DNA of 16,271 nt from Candidatus Poribacteria bacterium WGA-3G. GTDB taxonomy: Bacteria > Poribacteria > WGA-4E > WGA-3G. Made by a program: the position numbers and the translations under genes. Below the pieces are notes generated by a model. The model did not search any database. It had not been told where the DNA came from and worked only from the letters and a program-made list of their open reading frames with translations. The stretch spans positions 7,725 through 23,995 of the forward strand of contig ASZN01000019.1 of assembly GCA_000406005.1 (NCBI GenBank). Reading direction: 5' to 3'. Of the stretch, positions 1 to 7,696 are shown piece after piece. Every line of letters begins with the position of its first letter. The stretch's first letter is position 1.

Positions 1-95
1 CCCTTAATTTCATTGTTTCTATCAGCGTGGCAGCTTTGACGCCGCCACCACCCGATGAAGTACAGGCACTTGTTGAAGACATTCGCCTCCCTTAG
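1..95 (+). CDS. C-terminal end of a probable sodium/solute symporter (partial)
   Basis: An open frame enters from the left edge (first full codon at 3) and ends at TAG 93-95. It gives about 30 residues: a hydrophobic piece (LNFIVSISVAALT), then PPPPDEVQALVEDIRLP and stop. A last membrane helix running into a Thr-Pro-Pro-Pro-Pro-acidic tail with a short Leu-Val-Glu helix is how I remember many members of the sodium:solute symporter (SSS) family ending, so an inner-membrane Na+-coupled transporter is the likely product. The substrate cannot be told. The stop lies 5 bases before the Shine-Dalgarno of the next gene, so the two may be co-transcribed. The family call rests on this tail only; another polytopic membrane protein is possible. 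Confidence 0.55.
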   Translation, partial: LNFIVSISVAALTPPPPDEVQALVEDIRLP

Positions 96-111
96 AATAC
101 GGAGGTCCACG

Positions 112-1827
112 ATGAAAGTGAAATTTTCACAAGAAAACTGTCAACCTGCTATTCAGTCAAAAATAACAGATTTTTGGTGCCGCATGCACGGACATCTCAA
201 ACTTTGCGGTGTCGTTCTATTACTCCTAACAGCATCATCGGCGCATGCAGCAAAGGTCGCAGACTTCATACCCAAAGAGAGCGTCCTCTACCTGCAGCTC
301 CGAGATATAGATGAAGTCTACGGTGAAATTGAGGCATCGGAAAATTGGGAAAAAATCTTCGCTATGGCACCAAATGTTGTTCCAAATTGGCAGGATCTGC
401 AGCAAGGCATCGCGATGGTACAAGGGGTCTTAAGCACCGACCCGCTGAGTGTACTTGAGACAATCGGCTACCGGACAGCGCTGGCAGTATGGTTAAATCA
501 GGCGAACGCACCTCAGATTGGACTCGTCATACATTCCGGTGGTAACCTCAGCGAACTCCAACGTTTTACCAAGATTGTTGAAGGATTGGTAGGCATGTCT
601 GGTGAAAGTACCTGGCATCCGAATGCAGGTGAGTACCAACGGACACCCTACAACATGATGGAAATGGACGGGAATGTGGTCAAGTACGGATTCGTAGGAG
701 AGTTTCTCGTCCTGGGTGCAGGCGAAACCGCGTTTGAAAAATTGATGGACACCTATCGGAAAGATGTTCCGTCTATCCATAAGAACCAAGCATTCAAAGA
801 AACTTCAAAGAAATTGGGAGCCGGTGTCATCAGCGCATTTGCTAACATCTCTCACGGCTTGTCTTTAATAAGTGATTTAGATGATGTAAACCGGAAACGT
901 CTCGCTATTTTTGAGTCGCTTTCTGCTCGGATCAACCTGCTTGAAAAAGGTCCCCTCCTTCAAGTAGATGTCCAATTTAACCCGAATCTCCCTGACAATG
1001 AAATCGGTATGTTTTTGAAAAAAGGGGAAACACTGAAAACGCCAAACGCAATGTCTACCAGCGATGACCTCTTTGTCGCTATAGCACCGAGCATTCTGGA
1101 AAGCGTCTGGGAGCTTCTCCGAACCGAAATACATAAAAACGCGAACAATGACACTTACGCAGCGATAGCCCTTTTTGAAGGGTTACTGAACCTGAACCTC
1201 GAAAAAGATGTTATGGCTGGTTTGACAGGTGAGATCGCTCTATCCGTGCCGGATTTCACAAAATTCGATCCGCAAGCATTAGAGAACATTAACATGCAAT
1301 TTGATGGCAATTTTTATTTTGATGCTGGCAACGTTGAGACTGGCGGTGCCATTATTTTCAACCCAACCAATCGGATGAAATGGAACCAAATTGGCAATAG
1401 TCTGTCCAATCTACAAAATTTCTCTATTTCTCAAACGGATTACAACGACACAACCGTGTCAGGACTCGATTCAAGTATCTATTACAGCGAGGTAAATAAC
1501 CTGTTTCTGCTCGGATTCTCAGAGGAAGACATCTTTAGACTCGTCGATTCTGCTAAAAAAGACACAGAGCCATCTTATTTAAAGCAGATACCTAAAACCC
1601 CTGTCGCATTTGCACAAGTGAATGTCGCGCGGGCTTTGGAAATCCAAAAAGGGGCACCACCTTCTGACCAGGTGCTTGTCAGTTCTAAAGAAATCACACC
1701 AGTCCTCGCATGGATTTCAATCGAAGATAGCGAGGCTTCGTTTGAAATAGTGCTATCCTCGGAACAGATACCACTTGAAGTCCTCGCGAAACATGTCCCA
1801 TTTTACATCTGGGCTATGCAGAATTAA
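112..1827 (+). CDS. Exported DUF3352-like protein of unknown function
   Basis: This is a 571-residue protein. I chose ATG 112 because GGAGG (101-105) sits 6 bases upstream; the in-frame ATG at 55 lies inside the upstream gene and has no such site. Residues 25-46 form a signal peptide: a short polar stretch, the core LCGVVLLLLTA, and an AHA cleavage motif at 44-46. The 24 residues ahead of it are unusually long, so ATG 184, which would give a textbook signal peptide, is an alternative, but it lacks a ribosome site. The mature part starts with ADFIPKESVLYLQLRDIDE, the hallmark opening of DUF3352-like proteins ('lives at the expense of a substrate' style names are not justified; function is unknown). 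No catalytic motif is visible. A final helix-like hydrophobic stretch is absent, so the product is probably periplasmic or extracellular. The gap to the next gene is 63 bases, which suggests co-transcription. Confidence 0.75.
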   Translation: MKVKFSQENCQPAIQSKITDFWCRMHGHLKLCGVVLLLLTASSAHAAKVADFIPKESVLYLQLRDIDEVYGEIEASENWEKIFAMAPNVVPNWQDLQQGIAMVQGVLSTDPLSVLETIGYRTALAVWLNQANAPQIGLVIHSGGNLSELQRFTKIVEGLVGMSGESTWHPNAGEYQRTPYNMMEMDGNVVKYGFVGEFLVLGAGETAFEKLMDTYRKDVPSIHKNQAFKETSKKLGAGVISAFANISHGLSLISDLDDVNRKRLAIFESLSARINLLEKGPLLQVDVQFNPNLPDNEIGMFLKKGETLKTPNAMSTSDDLFVAIAPSILESVWELLRTEIHKNANNDTYAAIALFEGLLNLNLEKDVMAGLTGEIALSVPDFTKFDPQALENINMQFDGNFYFDAGNVETGGAIIFNPTNRMKWNQIGNSLSNLQNFSISQTDYNDTTVSGLDSSIYYSEVNNLFLLGFSEEDIFRLVDSAKKDTEPSYLKQIPKTPVAFAQVNVARALEIQKGAPPSDQVLVSSKEITPVLAWISIEDSEASFEIVLSSEQIPLEVLAKHVPFYIWAMQN

Positions 1828-1890
1828 TAAGGTCAAATCAACTTTAGAATTACGCACCGCTTTGTTCCTAACTCTAAGGAGGAAACAACG

Positions 1891-3069
1891 ATGACTAAAG
1901 AAAGATTGGTAACGAAGGCAAGCACGAAACAGTGGTTTTGGATGTTAACAATCATTACAAGTCTATTACTCGGTTTCGGAATTGGGCAGTTGCCACAGTT
2001 TCACGGTGCAACAGCAGAAGCACAAGAGGGGGATCTCCCCCAACTCGCTGATGACCTCGATGCCCTTAAAGCCGAACATAAAAAGATTCAAGCGAAATGG
2101 CGAACCGAACTACTCGTCCAGATCGTGCCAACTTTAGCAGACGAATCTAATCGGGTAAAACATCAATATGTGGATTTCCTTAAAGAAATGGGGAATTCAG
2201 GGACCGCTGCGCTCGTTGCTATGCTCCAAGACCCGTCTAAACGGGTGCGCGAAGAAGCCGTTGAAGCGTTAGGTGAAATCGGTGAAGACGAAAGGCAGGC
2301 AGGCAGGAATTATGATGCCGCCGCGATCGGTTTAGCCGGTGCACTCGCAGACGCTTCTGATGACGTTTTCCGTGAGGCAGTTTCGGAATTGGGGGACGTT
2401 CGTCCGACATCTGCGGAATCGCTCGCTTTCGTCGTACCAGCACTCATCGCTACACAAACGAAAGGTTCATCGAGTGCACGCGATGATGTACTCGATGTAT
2501 TAGGACAGATCGGAGAAGATCTCTCAGAAAGTGGACAGTCCACCGACGCAATTCGAGACGCTCTAATTGTGGGTCTCAATGACGATTCATCAAAAGTCCG
2601 AACAAACGCGATAGCTGAGCTGTCTGATATACGAGCGGCTTCGACTGAAACGTTCACAGCGTTGATAGGCGCATTAGTGGACGATTCTAAATCTGTTCGG
2701 AACCGTGCTGAAGATGCCTTGATTAAACTCGGTAGAGGACACGCTGGAACGATTACGCCGCTGTTGGCAGACGTACTTACGGACACCCAATCGGCAAACA
2801 CACGTAGGCGTGTCGTTGATGTGCTTGGCGAAATCGGTGAAGATCTCATAAAAAAGGGAGATTCTGGTGAAATAGTTGTGAAACAACTCCTCATAGCGTT
2901 GCAAGATACCGACGCAGATGTCCGGCGCAATGCCGCTGATGAATTAGGTGAGATGCGAGCGAAGTCGCCAGACGCGATAACCGGACTAACGCAGGCACTC
3001 AACGATAATTCTAAAACTGTTCGTAGTGCCGCAAAGAAAGCCATTCGACGTATTGAGGAATCGAAATAA
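1891..3069 (+). CDS. Exported HEAT-repeat protein
   Basis: This is a 392-residue protein starting at ATG 1891 behind a near-perfect AAGGAGG at about 1876-1882. Residues 15-34 form a hydrophobic segment (WFWMLTIITSLLLGFGIG), and a possible cleavage site follows AEA at 42-44, so it is secreted or membrane-anchored with its repeats outside the cytoplasm. A short helical linker (about 47-85) leads into tandem HEAT repeats over residues 90-390. Their second helices carry the typical V-R-x-x-A-x-x-x-L-G pattern. The motifs at 130 (IGED), 166 (ELGDVR), 207 (IGED), 243 (ELSDIR), 280 (LGRG), 315 (IGED) and 351 (ELGEMR) are mostly 36 residues apart. HEAT solenoids serve as protein-binding scaffolds, and no enzyme domain is attached. 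PBS-lyase-type HEAT proteins are an alternative label for the same fold. Its partner is unknown; linkage to the secretion operon downstream is by position only, across a 281-bp gap. Confidence 0.85.
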   Translation: MTKERLVTKASTKQWFWMLTIITSLLLGFGIGQLPQFHGATAEAQEGDLPQLADDLDALKAEHKKIQAKWRTELLVQIVPTLADESNRVKHQYVDFLKEMGNSGTAALVAMLQDPSKRVREEAVEALGEIGEDERQAGRNYDAAAIGLAGALADASDDVFREAVSELGDVRPTSAESLAFVVPALIATQTKGSSSARDDVLDVLGQIGEDLSESGQSTDAIRDALIVGLNDDSSKVRTNAIAELSDIRAASTETFTALIGALVDDSKSVRNRAEDALIKLGRGHAGTITPLLADVLTDTQSANTRRRVVDVLGEIGEDLIKKGDSGEIVVKQLLIALQDTDADVRRNAADELGEMRAKSPDAITGLTQALNDNSKTVRSAAKKAIRRIEESK

Positions 3070-3350
3070 CCTCAGAACCTTCCCGAAGTGTTTTTGAAAT
3101 AGTTGGACTTACGGAGTTTGTTAGCAAATCCTACATAATAGGCAATAATAGGGCGGGGCTCCAAACCCCGCCTGCAAACTCGGGCACAAGTTCTAACAGT
3201 AATTGTTGATAGTTCCTTAAACTTATTTCTAGCTATTGCGTCTTAATTAGCAATAAACGGATAGAATAAAACTAATTTATTAAAAAAAATAACACAAAGG
3301 CTACCGCTCGCGCGGGGTAAAATCCGCACCTATAGTAGAGCGTTTACGCT
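3070..3350 (+). other. 281-bp gene-free gap upstream of gspE
   Basis: No credible coding region is seen on either strand. The left half holds a GC-rich hairpin (3152-3172). The right half (about 3200-3300) is strongly AT-rich, as expected for a promoter region of the T2SS operon. TAGAAT (3262-3267) could be a -10 box, but the nearest -35-like TTGCGT (3236-3241) is 20 bases away, so no promoter is called with confidence. A weak stem GCGGG/TCCGC (3312-3316 with 3323-3327) lies in the presumed leader shortly before the gspE start. Confidence 0.5.
3152..3172. repeat. GC-rich inverted repeat (hairpin), family member 1
   Basis: GGCGGGG (3152-3158) pairs perfectly with CCCCGCC (3166-3172) around the 7-base loop CTCCAAA. 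No T-run follows on the plus strand, so it is not a standard intrinsic terminator. It shares its outer GGCG/CGCC arms with hairpins at 6933-6960 and 7608-7624, which suggests a dispersed REP-like element. It could protect the 3' end of the HEAT-gene message. Confidence 0.7.
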
Positions 3351-5117
3351 ATGCAACAAACACAAAATACGGTTTCAATTGTTGAAGTGATGCGACAAGC
3401 GTCTCTCATCTCTGAGCAAGACTATACAAACATTGTTACAGAAATAGAAGAGACCGGCGCATCCGAAACCGCTGTACTTTCCAAACATGGTGTGCCATCT
3501 GATGTCCTCGACCTCGCCACAAAGAGCGTCGAATATGGGGCACCCATTGTCCAATTGGAAGGTCTTACACCTGATACCGATACACTCGAAAAAATCTCAC
3601 CAGGGTTCGCGTACCGCAACAAACTTGTTCCCATCGAATTAAAAGATGATGAACTTACCATCGCAATGGTGGAGGTCCTTAATATTGTCCTCATCGACGA
3701 AATTGAGCTTATCACAAATTGTCGTGTGATACCTGTCCTCGCGAATACAGCAGACATCGAGGAGGCAATTGTTCGCCTCTATGGACGTACCGCGGAGAGC
3801 CTGCTGAGCACTGGTATCAAGGGACCTGTCGGCGCAGCTACGACCCTCGAACGAGAGACTATTGAAGACTTCGGTATCGATGAGAAAGACCTCAGTCAAG
3901 ATCCGACCGTCATACACGCCGTTGACCAGATGATTATTGATGCCGTTCGTATGGGTGCCAGTGATATACACATTGAACCTTATCCGACTCAACTTAAGAT
4001 ACGATTCCGCGTTGACGGTGTATTAGAAGATCAACCGCAACCGCCTGCTTATTTGCAATCCGCGATTACCTCTCGTATCAAGATCATGGCAGGAATGGAT
4101 GTCGCAGAACGCAGACGCCCCCAAGACGGAAAAATCAGTAGACAGATCGCGAGTGTCGGAAACAGACAGATAGACCTTCGCGTTTCTACTGTTCCGACTG
4201 TCGCAACCCTTCACGGTGAAAGTGTTGTCCTCCGAATACTTGACCGGCAGTCTATCGACTTCGGGCTTCAAGAACTCGGATTGACCGAAGACAATCTCGA
4301 ACTCTTTGAACGCATGATTCGCAAACCACACGGTATCATTCTTGCTACCGGGCCTACGGGTAGCGGAAAGACGACCTCGCTCTATGCCTGCCTGAAAGAG
4401 ATTAACTCGCCGGATGTCAAGATCATCACGCTTGAAGACCCGGTCGAATATGAACTTGAGGGTATCAACCAGATCCAGGTCAATCCGGATATCGATTTTA
4501 CCTTCGCTGCTGGACTTCGCCACATCCTGCGTCAGGACCCGGATAAAGTATTGATCGGTGAGATTCGCGACTTTGAGACCGCAGAAATGGCGGTTCATAC
4601 ATCGCTCACCGGTCACCTCGTCTTTAGTACACTTCACACAAACGACGCACCGGGCGCGATTACGCGACTCATTGATATGAACATTGAACCCTATCTCGTC
4701 GCTTCTACAGTGGAAGGCATCATCGCGCAACGGTTAGCACGTCGTGTTTGCAAAGCCTGTTGTGAAATGCATCCACCTGAAATGCACGAATTAGAAGCAC
4801 TTATCGGGAGTAATGGGAGCGGACCTGCTATCCCGTATGATCTAAAGATTCCGAAACCTGTCGGATGCAAAGAGTGTCGAGGCAGAGGCTACAAGGGAAG
4901 AATCGGTATCTTTGAAGTTCTGTTCATGAACGATGAAATCCGGTCAATGGCACTCAAGCATGCATCAACAAGTGAGATTCGCCACCTCGCTGTCCAATTG
5001 GGCATGAGAGGCTTACGCGAAGATGGCTGGCGCAAAGTCGCCGCCGGAATGACAACCGTTGACGAAGTACTCCGATTGACACAAGAAGAGGAATTTGATT
5101 TAGGCGAAGTTGTATAA
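3351..5117 (+). CDS. gspE: Type II secretion system ATPase GspE
   Basis: This 588-residue cytoplasmic AAA-like ATPase powers pseudopilus assembly from beneath the GspF/GspL/GspM platform. The N-terminal ~165 residues form a GspE/MshE N-terminal domain; its usual AMADPxN-like turn reads AMVEVLN here. The N2 domain follows (about 175-300, with SDIHIEP and IRFRVDGVLED). The catalytic domain has all key boxes: Walker A GPTGSGKT (334-341, Lys340), the Asp box LEDPVEYE (361-368), Walker B VLIGEIRD (400-407, Glu404) and the His box GHLVFSTLHTND (421-432). A zinc module has Cys467-x2-Cys470 and Cys506-x2-Cys509, which is typical of GspE/PilB. ATG 3351 has only a weak purine stretch upstream, so initiation may be modest. 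It is the first gene of the operon. PilB of type IV pili is the close alternative, but the pseudopilin and gspD context favours GspE. Confidence 0.95.
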   Translation: MQQTQNTVSIVEVMRQASLISEQDYTNIVTEIEETGASETAVLSKHGVPSDVLDLATKSVEYGAPIVQLEGLTPDTDTLEKISPGFAYRNKLVPIELKDDELTIAMVEVLNIVLIDEIELITNCRVIPVLANTADIEEAIVRLYGRTAESLLSTGIKGPVGAATTLERETIEDFGIDEKDLSQDPTVIHAVDQMIIDAVRMGASDIHIEPYPTQLKIRFRVDGVLEDQPQPPAYLQSAITSRIKIMAGMDVAERRRPQDGKISRQIASVGNRQIDLRVSTVPTVATLHGESVVLRILDRQSIDFGLQELGLTEDNLELFERMIRKPHGIILATGPTGSGKTTSLYACLKEINSPDVKIITLEDPVEYELEGINQIQVNPDIDFTFAAGLRHILRQDPDKVLIGEIRDFETAEMAVHTSLTGHLVFSTLHTNDAPGAITRLIDMNIEPYLVASTVEGIIAQRLARRVCKACCEMHPPEMHELEALIGSNGSGPAIPYDLKIPKPVGCKECRGRGYKGRIGIFEVLFMNDEIRSMALKHASTSEIRHLAVQLGMRGLREDGWRKVAAGMTTVDEVLRLTQEEEFDLGEVV

Positions 5118-5173
5118 ACTCTCTGTTGTATCCAATCTGTTGAGTCTTGTAAGATTGTTGGTGGAGGCGAAAG

Positions 5174-6400
5174 ATGCCGTTATTCCGATATGAAGCAATC
5201 ACACACGGCGGCGGTAACGTAAAGAATACACTCGAAGCCGATTCTAAAGCCGAACTTATCTCCCGCTTGCGACAGATGGGCTATTGGCCCACGACTGTCG
5301 TTGAGGAGACTGATGAAGATGCACCGACTGACATTCGCAGATGGCTGAAAATCGGACAAGGTGGCATCAAACCGGCGGACGTCGAGTTCTTTACCTACCA
5401 ATTGGCGACACTTGTTAACGCACACGTCCCACTACCGCGTGCTTTAGAGGTAACACTCGGACAGATCCAGAACCCCGCACTCCACCGTATCGTCTCACAA
5501 GTCAAATACGATGTCGAACACGGTGCAACTTTTAACGATGCACTGTCGCAGCACCCGAAGGTTTTTTCTGACCTCTATATTAACATGGTCAAAGCCGGTG
5601 AAAGTGGCGGTGTACTCGGTATAGTTCTCGAACGACTCGCGGAATTTGCCGAACGCCAAAGACTCCTGAAAAACGATGTCGTCTCAGCACTTTTCTATCC
5701 AATTATCCTGTTAACACTCAGCATATCCGCTGTTACTGTCCTCATGATTCTCGTCATACCCAAATTCACTGCTATGTTCAACGACCTCGGTGTCGAGTTA
5801 CCGCTGCCCACACGAGTCCTTATCGGCACAACAGATATTTTTCAGACATATTGGTGGGTCGCACTCGTCATCATTATCGCAGCCGTCGCCGGAATAAGAC
5901 AGTACCTAAAACTTGAAGCCGGTCAAGTCTGGTTTGACCGACTCAAACTCAAAGTACCACTCATCGGCCCCATATTTAGCACGTTTGCTATCGTTCGGTT
6001 CACCCGCACGATGGCAACACTTTTGGAAAACGGTGTACGTATGTTGCCTGCACTCGCAGTCGTCAAGGATACAATCGGTAATAAGGTCTATAGCAACGTC
6101 GTCGCCGAAGCCGAAGTAGAAGTCGAGCAGGGGTCCACACTCTCTCGTGAACTCGGAAAAAGTAAAGATTTTCCTGAGTTCGTCACGCACATGGTGGCTG
6201 TCGGCGAGGAGTCCGGTGAACCTGTTCACATGCTCAGTAAACTCTCTGAATACTACGATGTAGAAATAAAAAAGAACCTCGAACGTTTAACGAGTTCTAT
6301 CGGCCCCTTGGTTATTCTACTGATGGGGGTCATTATCGGGTTTATCGCTGTTGCGATGATCCTTCCGATCTTCGAGGCAAATCAATTACTAAGCGGTTAA
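5174..6400 (+). CDS. gspF: Type II secretion system inner-membrane platform protein GspF
   Basis: This is a 408-residue polytopic membrane protein, the normal length for GspF/PilC. GspF forms the central inner-membrane platform that couples GspE to pseudopilin insertion. The two repeated T2SSF domains are clear: the first (about 68-195) holds KAGESGG at 140-146 and the second (about 270-395) holds VGEESGEP at 343-350, the matching Gly-Glu motifs of each half. Three membrane helices lie at about 172-196, 226-244 and 376-400. The start is ATG 5174, with GGAGG at 5163-5167 six bases upstream. A 6-bp stem (CAATCT 5133-5138 with AGATTG 5152-5157) sits in the 56-base gap after gspE, just ahead of the ribosome site; its role, if any, is unknown. 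Confidence 0.95.
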   Translation: MPLFRYEAITHGGGNVKNTLEADSKAELISRLRQMGYWPTTVVEETDEDAPTDIRRWLKIGQGGIKPADVEFFTYQLATLVNAHVPLPRALEVTLGQIQNPALHRIVSQVKYDVEHGATFNDALSQHPKVFSDLYINMVKAGESGGVLGIVLERLAEFAERQRLLKNDVVSALFYPIILLTLSISAVTVLMILVIPKFTAMFNDLGVELPLPTRVLIGTTDIFQTYWWVALVIIIAAVAGIRQYLKLEAGQVWFDRLKLKVPLIGPIFSTFAIVRFTRTMATLLENGVRMLPALAVVKDTIGNKVYSNVVAEAEVEVEQGSTLSRELGKSKDFPEFVTHMVAVGEESGEPVHMLSKLSEYYDVEIKKNLERLTSSIGPLVILLMGVIIGFIAVAMILPIFEANQLLSG

Positions 6401-6456
6401 CATGCCCTTTAGGTGTCAAGCGATACCTACCAAAATAATTTAGGAGAAAAATTACA

Positions 6457-6912
6457 ATGTTCACGCAACTAAAATCCGACGAATCCGGATTAACGCTAAT
6501 CGAACTGACGATCGTTATCGTTATTTTAGGCATCTTAGCAGCCTTTATCGCGCCGCGGGTCATCAATGCACCGCAGCAAGCGAAAGTCTCAAAGGCAAAA
6601 ACAGAGATTAGCAGTCTCAAAACTGCCTTAGAGATGTACGCCATAGCAGTAGGCGACTACCCGACAACTGAACAAGGATTAAACGCCTTGTGGCGTGCAC
6701 CGAGTCCGGCTCCGCCAAATTGGGACGGTCCCTACATTGATAGTCCAAGTTTCCAAGATCCGTGGAGCAATCCCTATGTCTATCGCCAACCGGGTACCCA
6801 TCAAGGCTACGACTACGATCTCTATTCAATGGGGAAAGATGGCAAGGTCGGAGGCACCGAGTTAGACGCCGACATCACCAATTGGATTGAAGAGACAACA
6901 GCGGCCTATTAA
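6457..6912 (+). CDS. gspG: Major pseudopilin GspG
   Basis: This is a 151-residue major pseudopilin, which polymerises into the T2SS pseudopilus. The prepilin leader is MFTQLKSDESG; the peptidase would cut after Gly11, leaving Leu at +1 and Glu at +5 (LTLIE), followed by the hydrophobic helix TIVIVILGILAAFIAPRV. The body has the GspG signature: GDYPTTEQGLNALW, a Pro/Trp-rich loop, DPWSNPYVYR, and a C-terminal D-G-K-x-G-G-x-E loop followed by DADITNW, which forms the calcium site in known GspG. Leu rather than Phe or Met at +1 is mildly unusual and recurs in GspJ and GspK here. The start is ATG 6457, with AGGAG at 6442-6446. Its stop is one base before the gspH ATG. Confidence 0.95.
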   Translation: MFTQLKSDESGLTLIELTIVIVILGILAAFIAPRVINAPQQAKVSKAKTEISSLKTALEMYAIAVGDYPTTEQGLNALWRAPSPAPPNWDGPYIDSPSFQDPWSNPYVYRQPGTHQGYDYDLYSMGKDGKVGGTELDADITNWIEETTAAY

Positions 6913-6913
6913 A

Positions 6914-7606
6914 ATGATCCGACAAATAATGGATAGGCGAGTGTTTCCGAACTCGCCTATTTCTCAATCTCAACGCGGCTTTACGATCACAGAATTACTG
7001 ATCGTTTTGACGCTCATGGGCATTTTGTCAGCGATCTCTATGCCGACATTGAAAGGGTTCGCGGCAACGCGTCAATTGAAGTCATCGGCGTATACGGTCC
7101 GCAGCCTACTCACGTTCGCACGCGATATGGCGATCACTGACCGAGCAGCATACTTGGTGGTTTTCGATCTCGATAATGATCGGTGCTGGCTCGCCTCAAG
7201 TGAAACATTTAACCCCAGCAGTCCGCTTGCGTCAGCACTCACAGCCCAGAATTCTACCGCTGTCAACGCTTCGACGACGAATACAAACGTCAATCCATTG
7301 GCAACCGCAAATTCTGCACAACAGGACGGGGCGCGCGCGCGCGCTGGCGGAATCTTGGGGGTGCCTTACGCGATGGAGAAGAATGTTGTATTAGCGGCTA
7401 TGGTGACCAACCAGAACGGTCGTACGGTCCAAGCGGATTCGGGAACCGGATATATCTATTTCTCACCGACCGCTACCTCCGAGGAGGCACTCATCTACCT
7501 CCAGAACTCACGAAATCAAATTATGTCTGTCGCTGTTGAAGCAGCGAGCGGACGGGTTACGGTACGACAACTCGCTGCTGAGGAAATTGAGACGTTAGGG
7601 TTATAG
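6914..7606 (+). CDS. gspH: Minor pseudopilin GspH
   Basis: This is a 230-residue minor pseudopilin from ATG 6914, one base after the gspG stop (TAAAATG), which suggests translational coupling since no Shine-Dalgarno is visible. In-frame ATG 6929 and GTG 6941 are alternatives. The leader ends in SQSQRG and the mature protein starts FTITE (Glu at +5), then LLIVLTLMGILSAISMPTL. The GspH-type region follows (QLKSSAYTVRSLLTFARDMAITDRAAYLVVFD). It is longer than usual GspH because of a low-complexity Ser/Thr/Asn/Ala-rich insert, about 60 residues, between CWLAS and GVPYAM (about nucleotides 7190-7350). This insert ends in an ARARAG stretch coded by a (GC)7 tract. The leader codons coincide with a perfect inverted repeat (6933-6960). 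It probably forms the tip complex with GspI, J and K. Confidence 0.88.
   Translation: MIRQIMDRRVFPNSPISQSQRGFTITELLIVLTLMGILSAISMPTLKGFAATRQLKSSAYTVRSLLTFARDMAITDRAAYLVVFDLDNDRCWLASSETFNPSSPLASALTAQNSTAVNASTTNTNVNPLATANSAQQDGARARAGGILGVPYAMEKNVVLAAMVTNQNGRTVQADSGTGYIYFSPTATSEEALIYLQNSRNQIMSVAVEAASGRVTVRQLAAEEIETLGL
6933..6960. repeat. 10-bp perfect inverted repeat inside the gspH leader, family member 2
   Basis: ATAGGCGAGT (6933-6942) is the exact reverse complement of ACTCGCCTAT (6951-6960), with the 8-base loop GTTTCCGA. It lies within gspH codons between the start and the prepilin cleavage site. The arms share GGCGAG/CTCGCC with the element at 7608-7624 and GGCG/CGCC with that at 3152-3172. 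It is either a dispersed repeat that has become coding or an RNA structure controlling gspH translation. Confidence 0.75.
7331..7344 (+). repeat. (GC)7 dinucleotide tract in gspH
   Basis: Seven GC units run without interruption and code for ARARA within the low-complexity insert of GspH. Such tracts can slip during replication and can adopt Z-DNA. Loss or gain of one unit would shift the frame and remove the C-terminal third of GspH. Confidence 0.85.
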
Positions 7607-7607
7607 A

Positions 7608-7624
7608 GGCGAGGTAACCTCGCC
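7608..7624. repeat. GC-rich inverted repeat after the gspH stop, family member 3
   Basis: GGCGAGG (7608-7614) and CCTCGCC (7618-7624) pair perfectly around TAA. It starts one base after the gspH stop codon (TAG 7604-7606) in the 90-base gap before gspI. No T-run follows. It may stabilise the upstream message or attenuate read-through into gspI. The rest of the gap shows no gene. Confidence 0.7.
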
Positions 7625-7696
7625 CTACCATTCTGCGGTTTTGCTGCACGCGCTGGATGATTGTCCGCACACATTTCGGGGGGTCCCACAAAACTT

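Noticed and set aside
55..111. Upstream ATG 55 as the start of the DUF3352-like protein
   Set aside because: It lies inside the preceding reading frame (stop at 95), lacks a ribosome site, and would put 46 residues before the signal-peptide core. ATG 112 has GGAGG at the right distance.
2310..3044. A 244-codon open frame on the minus strand across the HEAT-repeat gene
   Set aside because: It is antisense to a clear HEAT protein with signal peptide and ribosome site. Its Ser/Ala-rich composition is the reverse reading of the repeats, and it has no recognisable domain.
3152..3172. Rho-independent terminator after the HEAT-repeat gene
   Set aside because: The stem is strong but lies about 80 bases after the stop and is followed by TGCAAACT, not a T-run. 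It better fits the repeat family.
3236..3267. Promoter TTGCGT…TAGAAT for gspE
   Set aside because: The 20-base spacing is too long for a standard housekeeping promoter and the boxes are weak, so it is mentioned only as a possibility.
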